Positions 48,101 through 63,100 of a stretch of 64,000 nt of DNA are shown piece after piece. The notes beneath the pieces are model-generated. The model saw only the letters and a list, made by a program, of their open reading frames with translations, was not told the origin of the DNA and did no database searches. Position numbers and translations under genes: made by a program. The stretch comes from an uncultured Cytophagales bacterium. GTDB lineage: Bacteria > Bacteroidota > Bacteroidia > Cytophagales > Thermoflexibacteraceae. Position 1 is the stretch's first letter; the number at the start of each line of letters is the position of its first letter. The stretch spans positions 248,001 to 312,000 of the forward strand of contig CALHUI010000007.1 in NCBI GenBank assembly GCA_938039675.1. The letters are read 5' to 3'.

Positions 48101-51100
48101 CAGTTCAGGCTAATTTGGTGCTGTTTTTGGTTCTACGAAGAATAAAAAAATGTAACTTGGCATGTGTTTACCCACATCAACGCCTATACTGCTTATGAAA
48201 TCAATAAAGCGTGTTTTCACTATTTTACTTTTGTTTGTCGGGTATTTGTTATTGCATCCGCAGTTGTCATATGCGCAGCAGTCGCAATCGGATTCGTTAA
48301 GAATTTTGTTTCAGCAATTTACGGCCAATCAGAACCTAATTCGCAGCCTGCAAAACCAACGCCGCGCCGATAGTTTGCGCATTGCCGAATTACAAAAAAG
48401 CCTGCAAGAGCAAGTCAACAACTTCAACAATGCCGTCAGCAGCGTAGACGTACGCGTGAAAGAGTTTGACCAGCGCATGAAAATTACAGACCGTGACCGC
48501 TATGCAATTATCCAGCGCAACTTGGTCAGTTCGGTGGAAGTATTTGATATGCTCAATCAGCGGCTCAATATCTTGGAAGCCCTGAGCCAAACCGAGGAGT
48601 ATCAGAACATACTCACCGATTTGAATAACCCTGCTAATGAAAACTTAGGCTTTTCTTACAATAAAAAAGTGTTGGCGCTGATAGACCAATACATTGCCGC
48701 CAATGCTCGTCGCGACCGCGGCAGGATTGTAGAGGCTGCACGCATGGTACTGGAAAACCCGCTGGTACAAACAATGGCAGGCCCCGCAGCACCCATTCTG
48801 GGCGTGAGCAATTCGCTGCTGAGCTTTGCAAGTACGCTGTTTGTTAGCCGCACCGATATTCCGCAGGAAAATGTAACGCGCTTCCGCGATGAAATGATGC
48901 AATTTACGCAGTACTACGCACGCTTGAACGAAATCAACCGCAACTTTGCCATGGGAATCAATAACTACCAGATTCAAACGGCTAACCTGCAGAGCAAACT
49001 GCGCAATTTTGTGGTGCAAAACATTCAGGCCAGCGGCAGGCAGTTAGACCCTAATGCGGAGAAACGCGCTAAATCTACCGCCGATTACCTTACTACGCTT
49101 TTCCTTACTTATAACGCAAGTTCTGTGCGGGAGTACCTGTTTAAGTTAGAACGAGAAGCAACAGAAAACGGCATTATCAACTACGGCAAACTGATTCGCA
49201 GCGGCAACCTGATTGAAATGAACAAGCGTGTAAGCGAGGTGATTTTCCTGTACAAAGAATTCGAGTATTTATATTCGCAGTACATTTCATTAGTAGAAAA
49301 AAACAACCGCGAAATGGTGTTGGTACTGCAAGAGGCCATGGCTAAACGCCTCAGCGATGATAATAACAAAGTGCGCCAACAAATTGAGCGCCTCTCTAAG
49401 GTAAAAGAGGCAACCGTTGAATCAATCAATAAAGCCATTAATTTGCCACGTCTTAAAAATGAGGTAGATAAGTTAGACACTTTCTATCCTTCCATGTAAC
49501 ACTCAGGCATGACCTTTCTGTTTTCTCGCATTGTTTCACGTGTAAGCAAATGGCTGTTATTGGCGATAATAGCAGCCATTTTGGGCGTTCCGCCGCTGTA
49601 TGTGGTATGGCAATGGTTTTCACCTGCCGATAGCTACTGGGCGCATCTGTATGAATACCTGCTGCCCGATTACCTAAAAAATACGCTGGGGCTGACCGCG
49701 GGCGTACTTCTCGGAACGTTGTTACTGGGCATTCCTTCGGCGTGGCTTGTGGCGGCTTGTGAATTTCCGGGCAGGCGTCTGCTTTCATGGTTGCTGGTGC
49801 TGCCGCTGGCTATCCCTGCCTATATCAATGCCTATGTGTACAAGTACACCTTTGAACGCGGGCTGCTGCAAAGTCTGCCTTTCCGCCCCGATGTAATGCA
49901 CCTCAGCGGTGCAATTGCGGTGATGTCGCTGGTGTTGTATCCCTACATTTATTTGGTTACACGCACCAATTTTCAGCAGCAATCGGCGGGGGCTATAGAA
50001 GCCGCCAAGTTGCTCGGTGCTTCTCCGCTGCGGCGTTTCTTTGCGGTTGCCTTGCCGATGGCACGCCCTGCAATTATCGGCAGCGCCATGCTCGTGCTGA
50101 TGGAGTGCCTCAACGAATACGGCACAGTGAAATACTACGGCGTGCCTACCTTTACGGCAGCTATTTTCCGCGCATGGTTTGCAATGGGCAGCGTGCATAC
50201 AGCTATGAAACTGGCAGGGCTGCTGCTGGCTGTCGTTTTTGTGTTGAATCTTTCCGAACGCCGACTGACTCGCAACCTGCGTTACACGGCAGGTAAGAGC
50301 GAGCGACCGCTGACTCGCCAAACGCTGCACGGCTGGCAGGCAATGGCTGCAATGCTTTTCTGCCTGATTCCTGCCTTAGGCGGGTTTGTGTTCCCTTTCG
50401 CTCAACTCCTCTCATGGGCATACAGCGGCTGGGTACAAGGTTTGCTCACAGCTAATTTCAGTAAATATCTGTTGCAAACCTTGCAGGTAGCTTTTACAAG
50501 CGCTGCCTTTATTATGCTCATCGCATTGATACTTGCCTACATTCGCCGTGTTGGCAGGGGAAAACTCACCCAACTGACGATACATCTGGCAAATTTGGGC
50601 TATGCTATGCCGGGCGCTGTAGTAGCTATCGGTGTACTGGCTCTGCTGCTGGCTGTCGGTAAATCTCTACAAGTGGCCTTCGTCGGCACGCTCATCGCAT
50701 TGACTTATGCCTATTTGGTGCGATTTATGGCGGTGGCCTTCAACCCGCTGGAAGCAGGCTTGCAAAAAATATCTTCTTCTATGGATAACGCGGCTGCCAT
50801 TCTGGGTAAAAACCGTTTACAAACCTTGCTTTTTGTACACGTGCCGCTCTTGCGCGGTGCCATTCTGGCCGCTTTGATGCTGGTTGTAGTGGATATTCTG
50901 AAAGAATTGCCACTCACACTCATCCTGCGCCCTTTCAACTTTGACACACTGGCTACCAAAGCCTATGAATATGCCGATGATGAAAAATTACAGCAATCGG
51001 CCGCCATGTCCTGCCTGATTGTGCTGGCCGGAATGCTGCCTGTTTTCTTGTTGGATAAATTGAACAAGTCGGATTAGAGAGAAATTTTACTGCAAGCAAA

Positions 51101-54100
51101 CACCACCTACTTATTTGGGTTCTTTCCAAAAAAACCACCAAACAAGGCATGGCAGTAAAAAGAACACTTGACAACCAATCGGTTCTGTTGGCGGTTAGGT
51201 AATTATCGGGCAATTTTGCCACTACCTTTTGCAACACACCCCACACACATGAATATTGAATTCAACAAAAACGAGGACCTGCTCAAACAGGAACTTTTCA
51301 GGCTGAAAACCCGCTACGATAAAGTCAAAACGGGCGGCGGGGCTAAAAAAATAGAAGCACAACACAAGCAAGGCAAACTTACGGCACGCGAACGCATCGC
51401 TTTTTTGCTTGACCAAGGTGCTCCCGTGCTGGAAATCGGTGCATTTGCGGGCGAAGGCATGTATGAAGAACACGGCGGTTGTCCTTCGGGTGGTGTAGTA
51501 GTTTGCATCGGCTATATCTGCGGCAGGCAGGTAATTGTAGTTGCCAACGATGCCACCGTAAAGGCGGGTGCATGGTTTCCGATTACAGCTAAAAAGAACC
51601 TCCGCGCACAGGAAATCGCTATGGAAAACCGCCTGCCGATTGTCTATTTGGTGGACAGCGCGGGCGTATATCTGCCCATGCAAAACGAAGTTTTTCCCGA
51701 TAAGGAACACTTCGGGCGAATTTTCCGCAACAATGCCATTATGTCCTCCGAAGGCATCGTGCAAATTGCCGCCATCATGGGCAGTTGCGTAGCCGGCGGG
51801 GCATACCTACCCATCATGAGCGACGAAGCCATGATTGTGGACAAAACAGGCACGATTTTTTTGGCGGGTTCTTACCTTGTCAAAGCCGCTATCGGCGAAA
51901 ATGTGGACAACGAAACGTTGGGCGGGGCTACCACCCACTGCGAAATTTCCGGTGTTACCGACTACAAGTTCCCCGACGACAAAAGTTGCCTGAACGCCAT
52001 CCGCGATATTTTTGACAAAATGGGCGATTTTCCGAAAGCAGGTTTCAATCGCAAAACGCCTGCACCACCCAAACTCAACCCCGAAGAAATCTACGGGCTG
52101 TTCCCTGCCGACCGTACCAAGCCCTATGATATGATGGACATCATTTTGCGCATGGTGGACAATTCCGAATTGCGCCCTTACAAGGAGCTATACGGGCAGT
52201 CGCTCATTTGCGGCTTGGCACGCATAGACGGCTGGGCGGTAGGCATCATCGCCAATCAGCGCAAAATGGTGAAAACCAAAAAAGGCGAAATGCAGATGGG
52301 CGGCGTTATCTATTCCGATGCTGCCGACAAAGCTGCGCGCTTCATCATGAACTGCAACCAGAAACGCATCCCACTGGTGTTCCTGCACGATGTTTCGGGC
52401 TTCATGGTAGGCAGCCGCTCCGAACACGGCGGCATTATCAAAGACGGGGCTAAAATGGTCAATGCCATGAGCAATTCCGTGGTGCCGAAGTTCAGCATCA
52501 TTCTGGGCAACTCCTACGGGGCGGGCAACTACGCCATGTGCGGCAAAGCCTACGACCCGCGCCTGATTTATGCTTGGCCGACGGCACAACTCGCCGTTAT
52601 GAGCGGTGCTTCGGCAGCTAAAACGCTCCTGCAAATCAAAGTTTCTGCCATGAAAGCCAAAGGCGAAGAAATCACTGCCGAACAGGAAGCGGCTCTGCTC
52701 AAAGAAATCACCGACAAGTACAACGAGGAACTCTCGCCCTATTACGCTGCCGCACGCCTTTGGGTGGACGGTATCATAGACCCGTTAGAAACACGCAAAG
52801 TCATTAGCATAGGTATAGAAGCCGCCAACCACGCCCCTATCCGAAAGCGTTACAATGTGGGAGTAATTCAAACGTAGCGGGACAACACAGGCATACAAAG
52901 CGTAAGAGATTTACAAAGAATATTTTGTGCAAGCTATTGAAATACAGACCTTTAAGACCTATCAGATTTAAACGACTGCTTTTCAGCAATTTAAACAAAA
53001 TGTTTTTTTGCAAACCTCTTGCGCTTTTATTACTGCATATTAATGATTCATAGTTTCACTCGTTTATCAGCAAAAGACATCGTTGCAGGCTGTCGCGCCA
53101 GTGGGGAATTGTGATGCCGAATGTATGCTTGATTTTGGCTTTATTCATCAGGCTATAGTGCGGGCGGCGGGCGGGTGTCGGGTAGGCACTTGTCGGGATG
53201 GGGTGCAGCGCTACCCGTACATGGGCAATGTCAAAGATAGCATGTGCAAAATCGTACCATGAGGCAGCGCCTTCATTGCTGTAATGATATAAACCATACG
53301 AAGGCTGCGCGCGATGGTCGTGCCGTACAATTGCCATTATTGCATGTGCGAGGTCTTCGGCAAAGGTTGGTGTACCTATCTGGTCATCAATAACGTTAAG
53401 CGTGCCTCGTTCCCTGCCTAAGCGCAGCATCGTTTTCACAAAATTTCCCCCGTAAGGCGAGTAGAGCCACGAAGTGCGCATTATGACATACGGAATACCT
53501 GACTGCTGCAAGAGGATTTCCCCCTGTCGCTTAGTTTCGCCGTAGTAGTTCAGCGGTTCAGCATCGTCTGCTTCTGTCAATGGCACCGACTGCCAGCCGC
53601 CAAACACAAAGTCGGTAGAAATATGCAGCATGGCAGTGTTGTAAGTTCTGCATGCATTAGCCAACAGCCGCACTGCCTCTGCATTAATGGCATAAGCAGT
53701 TTGGCGCTCGATTTCTGCTTTATCCACTGCAGTATAGGCAGCGGTGTTGATGCACCAAGTCGGGCGATATTGCTCAAAAGAAGCAGCAATACTGTCGGCA
53801 CGGGTGATATCTAATTCATCAACATCGGTAAAAATAAAATCAAATGCGGGATAATCAGGCGCTATTTGACGAAGGGTACAGCCCAACTGCCCTTGAGCAC
53901 CTGTTATCAGCAAAGCAGGTTTACTCATTTTTGTTGAATATAATGCGGTAGTAATCCAATACGCGGTTGTCTTTTTCTGCCTTGCGCACATCTTCCATCA
54001 ATGCTTTCACACCCGGCACTTCATCAATAAATACCAATGCACCATAGGCAGAAATGCGGGTTTCGTAGTTGCTGTGGCGGCGTGCATAGTCTGCCAGTAT

Positions 54101-57100
54101 CTTTGCACCTTCTAACTGCACGCTTTCAGGCTGTTCAGACAAGTAGCTGCCAAAATAGTTGAACATGTAGTTGAGCTCATAGCCGTTGCGGCGTGCCATC
54201 GTTTTAACAAACCATTCGTATTTACCCAGCACCTTAAAGTAGCTGTAAAATTCTGCCAAGGTTTTGACAACCAAAAAGTTCTGCAGGCCCTCAAATTGTT
54301 CTACATAGCTCACAGCATCCTCTCCGCCCGAGTTGGCATAGGCATACAGCGAATTAACCAATACGGTGTAAGAACTGTCTTTCATCGTATTGGTAAAGAA
54401 AGAAGGATTTATTTTGCCTGAGAGTGCATTGACAGCAGAGGCACGTACCAGCGAGTGTTCATCGTTGAGTGCCATGTTTTTGATTTTATCAATCAGGCTT
54501 TCTTCTAATTTTTTCTGACTTTCCAGTATTTGCATGGCCATTTGACGAATCTGCCAAGAGCGGTCATTCAATCCTTGGCGGACAGCAGCCAGCAAAACTT
54601 CGTTAGAAGCAGCCAACTTGGCTTGGTCTGCATCATCATCATCACCCGGCGCCTCATTTGTCAGCAGTTGCAACTCGTCCAATGCCTTGCGACGTGCCAG
54701 CATACGGTCGGCATTTTTCAATTGATGCATCCACTCATCAACTGTTTTTTCGTGGCGGATGATGCCTACCAATTGGGTTTCGCCGTCCAGTAATACTGCA
54801 TCGGGCTTTTGGGCAACGGCAAAGCGAAAACTCTGTTCGCGCTGATTGATTTCTATCTTTTGCCTGATTTTTCGGCCGTTTACCCAATAATCCAGCATCA
54901 TAGGCAGGCGATAAACCGCAGGTGTATAGGTTGTATCGTGCACCTGTTTTACCTCAACGGTCAGGAAACCGTCGGCATAAGCATGTTTCACCTCTAATTC
55001 GGGATGGCCGGGATTCATGAACCACTGGTCGTAGAACCAGTTCAAGTCCATGCCCGTAAGCTCTTCAAAAGCCAGACGCAAGTCGTGGATTTCGGCTTTG
55101 CCGTACTGGTGTTTTTTCAGGTAGAGGCGCAGTGAAGCAAAGAAAGCATCATCGCCCAAAATATGGCGCAACATATTGAGAATCAGACCTCCTTTGGCAT
55201 AAGAGTGGCTGTCAAACATGTCTTCTTTTTCGCGGTAGTAGTAGCGAATCAGCGGCTCGCGTTTGGTATAAGACTCGTTGAGGTATTGTTCCCATTCATT
55301 TTGCCAAAATTCATCGGCGGCATCCTGCCCGTATTTGTGTTGTTGCCAAAGGTATTCGCTGTAAGTAGCAAAAGATTCGTTGAGCGGCAGATTCGCCCAG
55401 CTTTCGCAGGTTACTAAATCGCCAAACCAGTGATGAAAAAGCTCGTGAGCGATGATATTGTCCCAGTTATCGTCTAACAGGTAGCGGTTGTCCACCTGTA
55501 AGTGCTCCATAAACACCGAAGCAGAAGTGTTTTCCATAGCTCCCGAAACAAAGTCGCGCACAACCACCTGCGCATATTTGTCCCAAGGATAGGGATAATC
55601 CAGCAGATTAGAGAAAAACTCCATCATTTCGGGCGTGCGACCAAAAATGGCACGTGCATAAGGCGCATATTCAGGTTCAACATAGTAGCTCACTTCTTTA
55701 TTGCGCCACTTGTCTTTAATAACGGCATATTTGCCGATGGCCATCATAAACAGGTAGGGTGCATGTGGTTGGTCTTGTTTCCAGTGGTCGGTGCGCGTAC
55801 CATCCTTGTTGATTTTGGAGCTCACCAAACGCCCGTTGCTCAGGCTGACAAAGGCCGAATCTACCGTGATGAAGATTTCCTGCGTAGTTTTTACGTTAGG
55901 TGCGTCAAAGGTCGGAAACCAGCAAGAGCTTGCCTCAGTTTCGCCCTGCGTCCAAATTTGCTGCGGCTTGTGCGGGTCTTCGCCCGTCGGGTTGATAAAG
56001 TATAAACCTCTTCGGTCGGTAATGGCTGCGCTGCCTTGTGTCTTTAGTTCGTTGGGTTTGGCGGTGTATCGGATGCGCAGTGTCAGTTCCTCGTTGCGAG
56101 TGTAGGTTTTGTTCAACCCGATGCGAATTTGGTTGCCGTCGTAAGAATAGCCCAGTGGTTGATTGATTTTGCCCGTCAGGTGGATTTCGTGGAGGTCAAA
56201 ACCTTTGGCATCCAGAATGACGCTGTCCTGCGGGAAGAAATACGGCTGCATGGTAAGCGTGGCTATCCCGTTGAGATGTTGTTTTTGCCAATTGAAAGAA
56301 ACCTCTAACTTGGTATGCTTCAACTTAAAATGCCGTGTGCGCTCGGGGTTATACTTCCAGCGCGTAGGCGCCCATACTCCTACTGATTGCGACCACGCTT
56401 TCACCGGGCTGTCTTCGAAGGCTGCATCAGAGTTGCTCCCATCGCTGACCACTTGTTCTGCCTTAACTGTGTTTCCCGGTTGTGTGATTTTAGGTTGGCA
56501 GGCATAGATGAAAAACACCGCTACAAGTCCTGCCAAACTTAACCTTACAGGTTGGATACTCATCGTCATTATGTTTTTGTTATGCGCTAAATAAAAAAAG
56601 CCCTCAAAAGGGCTTTTGTGTTAATGTTTTGTTAATTACTGACTAAACGTGCAACATCTGTACCATTCCGAACGTTAATCAGTTTGTTTTCATTTTCATA
56701 TTTACTGTTGAGAAAACCCTGTCGGTTTCCGATAGGGCTTTTTATTGTTTGTTGGTTGAGGACTATAAACCTTTAATCGAAATATTTTCACATTTACCAG
56801 TGAGAGCAACAAGTTTTTTCAAATATAGCCACAATACCTAAAGATGCAAAACAGCCGTGAGGTAAGCACAATGCCTCTGTTATGAAAAAAATGTTAAAAA
56901 CAGTAGTTTCATTGCGGATTTGTTGATAGTCGCTTGTCAATACTAAAAAGTTTTCAATGGAAAGAATCTTTTTTTGTGAATCATCTAAATTTTTGATTTT
57001 CTAAAAAAGATGCAACCATTGGTCAGTAGCTCAAAGCGTTGCCTTTTGATAATTGAACATCCGGCTCTCGCACAAATCCGTTAATAATCAGATAACGCAC

Positions 57101-60100
57101 TTTGTCGTTCTCCGCAAGCACAAGGTCGGGGTTTTGCTCTATACTGACCGCATCGTCGGGACGGGTGTGGTTGCCTCGCAGCAGATTAAAGGGGATATCT
57201 GCCGGAACGTCTTTTTCCTGCCAATCCTGCCCTTTGTAGCGCAAAGCAGTGTAGCCTTCCGCCAGCAAGCGACTGAAATTCAGTTTCCTGATTTGGTCTA
57301 AACTGTACATTTCTTCGGGATAAACCTTGCCGAAACTCACTTGTAGATTGGTACAGTCTATTTCGCGATAGCCGTACAAGGTGCTCAAATCGCCGATATC
57401 ATCCACAAAGCATTGGTAATAGAAACTGCGCCCGTCGGCTTTCATGCGCTCGCGGATGTCAAAAGAGATATCAGCACGGTAGGCTGTTCCGTTGAAATCC
57501 AGTAAGGCATTGCGCAGCACCAAGTGACGCAATTGCATGCGATTTTCGGGAATCGCCCAGTATTGCTCGGTTGTATGCTGCTCATATTCTTTTTGCGCAA
57601 TGGCATAAAGCGCCGAAAGAATAGCAATAAAATTCAATTGGCGAATGTAGAACTTTTCGGGGTCATCGGGATAGCCGCCCGATTCTATCAACACGGTGCT
57701 TGTGCCCCATTTTTGGATGTTATCGCCAAAGGCACGCGGCTCAAATTCATCGTTGTATTTGGCAACCTGCCCGGGGATGATGCTTTGCAAGTCCTCGTTC
57801 ATGGCGGCAATGAGGCGCATGGCACGCTCCCGCACGGGATTTACCTCTTTGGCTGCGTTGTAGGCAGGCGCAAGGAATGAAATAGTGGCCGGCTTTGGCG
57901 TATAGTAGGCCGTGTAACGCGTATGTTGGTCATGCAGGTTAAAGCCGAAATCGGCGTTCAGTTCATCGCACAGGCTTTTGAGTAACCTCGACTCGGGATT
58001 GACCAGTCGCAAGGCATCGCGGTTCATGTCTATGTCTAATGCCGTGCGTCGCTTGAACACCTCTGCCCCATCGGGGTTGAGCATAGGCACAAAATGCAGA
58101 CTCAGGCTATCTAATATGACCTTGCGGTAGCTGTCTAACTCATCGGAAGCGCTGAAAAAACGGAAAATATCAAATAGCGCCATGGTCGCCGTAGCTTCGT
58201 CGCCGTGCATTTGCGACCAAAGCAGCACTTTGGTCGCGCCTTTGCCCAATTGGATGTGATGAATCACTCGCTTTTCGGTAGAAAACCCCAACTCTTTTAC
58301 CGAAAAACCTTTGTCGGGCGAAAGCGCAGCTATCAGCGGCTGAATGTCGGCGTGTTTGAATCGGCGAGAGGTAAAATAGGGTTCGCGGTAGGTTTCATAT
58401 TGCCGTTGCAGGGCAGCAACAAACGCTTTTCTGTTCATGGTTCTTTTTTGGGCAAAAATGGAGGCGCTCAGGCAAAAGCACAAGCATAGAAGGAGAAGAA
58501 AGCGATTAGTCTGCATTTTCAATACGCGGATTAAACGGGTTGCAAGAACCAAGTTAATATAATATCCGCTATTTATAACCTCTTGTCCTTTGCAATTAGC
58601 GAATGATGCCTCGCAGGTGTGTAACCACTTACCATCACATAATACAAATCATCTTCACAAGAAAAATGGCGAGATGATAAAATTACTTTCCTCCTCCGAC
58701 ATCCTTTTATCGCGTCGAGCGGCTAGATTGAAGGGGCTTGTCGGATGCCTTGATTTGTTGATGCGGCTTGAACCGCCAATCAGTCAAAAAACAGCCAATT
58801 GATGCCCAGTTCTAACGAGCGTGGTTGGGCATAGTAGCGGGGCGTATTGAAATAAGCCTTGCCTGCGATATCCTGCAACAGATTAGTAACCTTTACGAAC
58901 AGCAGTGCTTTGCTGATTTTGAAATTAAAAAATAGGTCTAATACAGGAAATCCGTCGGTCAGATAGCGGTCATTCAGGATGAACTGTTGGGTGGGAGGCA
59001 TAAAAGCATTGGCATAAAAAGCTGATTTCCAGTGGAAATCAACACCAAACTGCCCGTCCAGTTCATCTCTGAAAAACTTTTTCTGTACAAACAACTGTGA
59101 ATTAATCAGCAAGGACGGTACGCGGAACACATCTTCTCCCATGTTGTAGCTGTACATAATTTGCGTGAGCCATTGCAAATAATTCCACCGCGCTCTCAAA
59201 TGCATACCTGCATGGAGAATGCGAACCCCTTCAGTTGTTTGGCGGGCAATGCCGGCGGTGTCATAATAAACCATGTTTTGGATGTTCTCAAAGCCGGCAA
59301 ACCGCGAAAACGACAGGTATTTTTTGATAAAAGAAACCGGGATAAAGTCTGTTTCATAATTCAGGCGGTCGGAAACAATGCGGGAGAAATCAGCATTATT
59401 CCACTTGAAAAAGCTACCGAATACGTGGCGTTGCGTCAAGTCGGGGCTGAATACCGTGCGTAGCCAAGTGCCTCTGAACCATTTGTTGATATACACCAAC
59501 TTAGTGCGATAGTCGCGCATGGGCAGTTGCAATTCGCCTTCTGCCTCTAACTTGTGATGCCTATAAACGGGAATATTAGCGGCAAATCCTGCAAACCACT
59601 CCGGAGCAATATTCACCCGTTCAATTGAGTCGGCAAGCGTGCTTACGTCTGTATAATTGGCCTCAAAGCCATATAAACGGCTGCGCAAATAGGCGCGATA
59701 ACGCAAAGCATTCCACTGCCCTTTGATTCCTGCGCGATTGTCCAACTGTTGATAATCTGTCAGATAGGTGAGTTTTTTCCCGCGAAAACGGTTGATATCG
59801 AAAGGAAGACGGCGGTAGAAAGTGGCAACATTGCCGGCGAGGTTCTCATCAGTATATTCATTGATTTGGCGCAGCCACTCCAACTGATGGAACAACTGTA
59901 TCGTTAGTTTCGCCGGTTGGGTAGAGTCTTTTTTTAGGTCAAACTGTTGATAAAGATGAAAAGTGCGCACTTTCTCACGACTAACAACCTCTTCTAAACT
60001 GTAAGCTAACTCCTGCGGACTGAGGTTGGCAAGCGTTTCTGAATTGGCAGGAGAAAGTTCGTCGGTATTGTATCCGCCGTTTTCCTGCACGGCATGTTCC

Positions 60101-63100
60101 GAATAAAGAAAATGCGCCAATAACTTATAGCGTAAATCCTTTGAGAAAAAGCGGGTTATTGCGCCATAGTTTTGGATGCTCAGCAGCGGGTCGTTGCGGC
60201 GCGAATTTCTGCCCAGAATTTTATTGGACTCTTGCCGTTGAAAAAAGATAGCCGCGCTTGCATCAGGTGTAATGCTGCGGGCATGCGTAACGCGCAGGCG
60301 CGTGCGCCCTTTGCCGCCCTGAATATAGTCCAAATCGGTAAAGGGCGAGTAGCTGTCAAAATACCGCACTTCATCCCGTTGCAGGCGATAGGGAGCGAGT
60401 GAGTTATAGCCCAAACGCGTGCCGATTTGTTCTGGCTCCCGATAAAAAATGGGTTGGGTTGCCGTACCAAAAATACCCAAGTCTTGCCAAGTGTTGCCGT
60501 TGCGCTGCACCATATTGTACCTGTGGCGATTGGCATAGGTGGTATCAATGTACAGCGTATCGGTAATGTTGTTGTAGAGCGTGTGCCAATAGTAATAGCG
60601 GGTCGTATTTGGCCCGTAGCGGATAGAGTCTTTTTTGGCGAGGGATGTCTTGCTATTGTTAGGGGTGTCTTGTGCCCATGCGCCGAATATTGCAAGCAGG
60701 AAAACTGCCAAACCAATAAATATTGTTGGAAAAGACTTTTTTGGATGGTAATTTGCCGCCTGCAATGTGCTCATGTGCAATTATTCCTACTTTTTGCGGC
60801 TGCAAAGCTATGTAAAAAAGCCTATTGAAGCTGTCAAGAGTTGTTAAATGCCGCATAACGACCATTTTTTGTCAATAAATTTTATATTGTTTTATCGTTT
60901 TCCCCCTCATGCAGAGCTTAGGCTTTAGGCTTTTTTTGTTCTTCTTCCTCGCAGATACGGCACTTTTTGCCATGTTGGTGATGCCAGAAGATTATTACAC
61001 GCCTACACCTGCCGTTCTTGTTTCAGAAGCTCCTCCAAAGGCTACCGAAAGAGGATTCATTTCTGCTGCGCCTTCGCCTAATGCGCGCCGAACTACAATA
61101 TCTGCCGATACAATACGGCCTGCCATTCGCTATCGGAAGCCTGCGAAGTAGCCTTCTTGCTAAGCAACACCTTCCAATAATTCCAATCATATGAAAAAAA
61201 ATCACATGCTTTCTGATGGGTTGCATGGCGATAATAACGGCTTATATAAAAGATTTTGTTACTACGCAATTTTAAAGAACGTTGCGCTGCCGCCAATAAT
61301 GGGGAGTTGAGGTAAAATTACGGTAACCAAACGGTACATTGCTTTGTGGTCTTTACCGAATTGCCCGTAAATACGCTTGCTGTGGTGGTTATTCACGAAA
61401 ACTACAGGCTGACCGATTCGTCAATACTCATCCATAAAAAATGCCGGCGGGGTCGAAGTAATCAAATCGCCTTGCTGAATTGTGCTTGGGCTTCGTTGCG
61501 GTACAGGTAAGCATCAAAAGCAGCGCAAATGTGCCGCACTAACAGTCTTCCTTTGGGCAATACCTCTATGGTGTTGTCCATTATTTTTTTGACAAGCCCG
61601 TCGGCGGCAAAGGCGGCAAGTTTGTTGCCAATGTGCTCGGCAAAATCGGTGCTGAAATCTTCGGGCGCAAAGTTGGTGCGGTCGGCACACATCAAATCCA
61701 ATATATGGCGACGGATGCGCAGGTCTTCCTCGCTAAGTAAATGCCCGCCAACCAACGGCAAACGCCCTTCGGCAATGGCTTGTTGGTAGCCTTCCACGGT
61801 TTTATCGTTTTGGGCAAAGGCCATCCATGTGTCGCTGATGGAAGATGCGCCCAACCCAATGACTAATTTGTGGTTGGTAGTGGTGTAACCCATGAAGTTG
61901 CGGTGCAGTGTACCGCTGTGGTAGGCTTTCAGCAACTTGTCGGAAGGCAACGCGAAATGGTCCATCCCTATGGCTTGGTAGCCCATGGCAGTCAGCAGGC
62001 GGTTGCCAAGGCTGTACATGCTGATTTTTTCATCGGCTTGCGGCACGTCTTGGTCGGTATAGCGGCGTTGTCCTTTACTTTTCCAAGGCACATGCGCATA
62101 GGAATAAAACGCGATTCGGTCAGGTTTGAACTCCGCCAGCCTGCCGATGGTCATTTCAATGCTTTGCAGGGTTTGTTTGGGCAGCCCGTACACCAAGTCC
62201 ACATTGACGCTTTCGTAGCCCAACTCCCGCGCCCAAGCTACAACCCGTGCGGTTTGTTCAAAGGTTTGCGGGCGGTTGATGATGTACTGCACTTGTGGGT
62301 CAAAATCCTGTACGCCAAGGCTGATGCGGTTAAATCCGACTTCTGCCAAGGCTTGCAGATGCGCCTCGGTGGTGTAGTTAGGGTGTACTTCTACGCTGAA
62401 CTCGTGGTCGGCAGCGCGCTCGGCATGTTGCATGATGCCCGCAATTAGCCGTTGCAGGTTTTGCGGGGAAAAGAACGTGGGCGTTCCCCCGCCCAAGTGA
62501 ATTTCTTCGATAACAGGCTTTGCCTCAAAGAGTTGCAGGTACATTTGCCACTCCTGCAATACGCTTTCCAGATAAGGCGTTTCTACGGCGTGATTTTTTG
62601 TAATGCGCTTGTTGCAGGCGCAGTAGGTACACAATTCTTCGCAAAAAGGCAGGTGAATATAGAGGCAAACTGTTCGGTTTTCTGCTCTGAATCGCTCCCG
62701 AACGGATGCAGTCCAGAGTTGCGGCGTAAGGCTTGCATGATTCCAATAAGGCACGGTCGGGTAGCTCGTGTAGCGCGGTAGCGCCACATCGTAGCGATGC
62801 AGCAATGCCTTGAGTTCGGCTTCGTTCATGGCAGCAGTTTGTTTGTTGTAATGCAAAGATAGTTTTACAAACGCACTATCGATATATGCAGAACTCCTGA
62901 GTAATTAAATTGAGGCAATAGTGATTAAAGTATGATTTTATCAATACCGGATTGTTTCAAGATGTCAAGGAAAATTCCTTTTTCATATCTCTCCCATTAT
63001 GTACGGGAAATACAGTTTTATTGGTTGCGACATTATATTTAATTTGACCCTTTGGTGCGTTTAAAACAAATCCGTGCGATTTTAATAATTAAATCCAAGT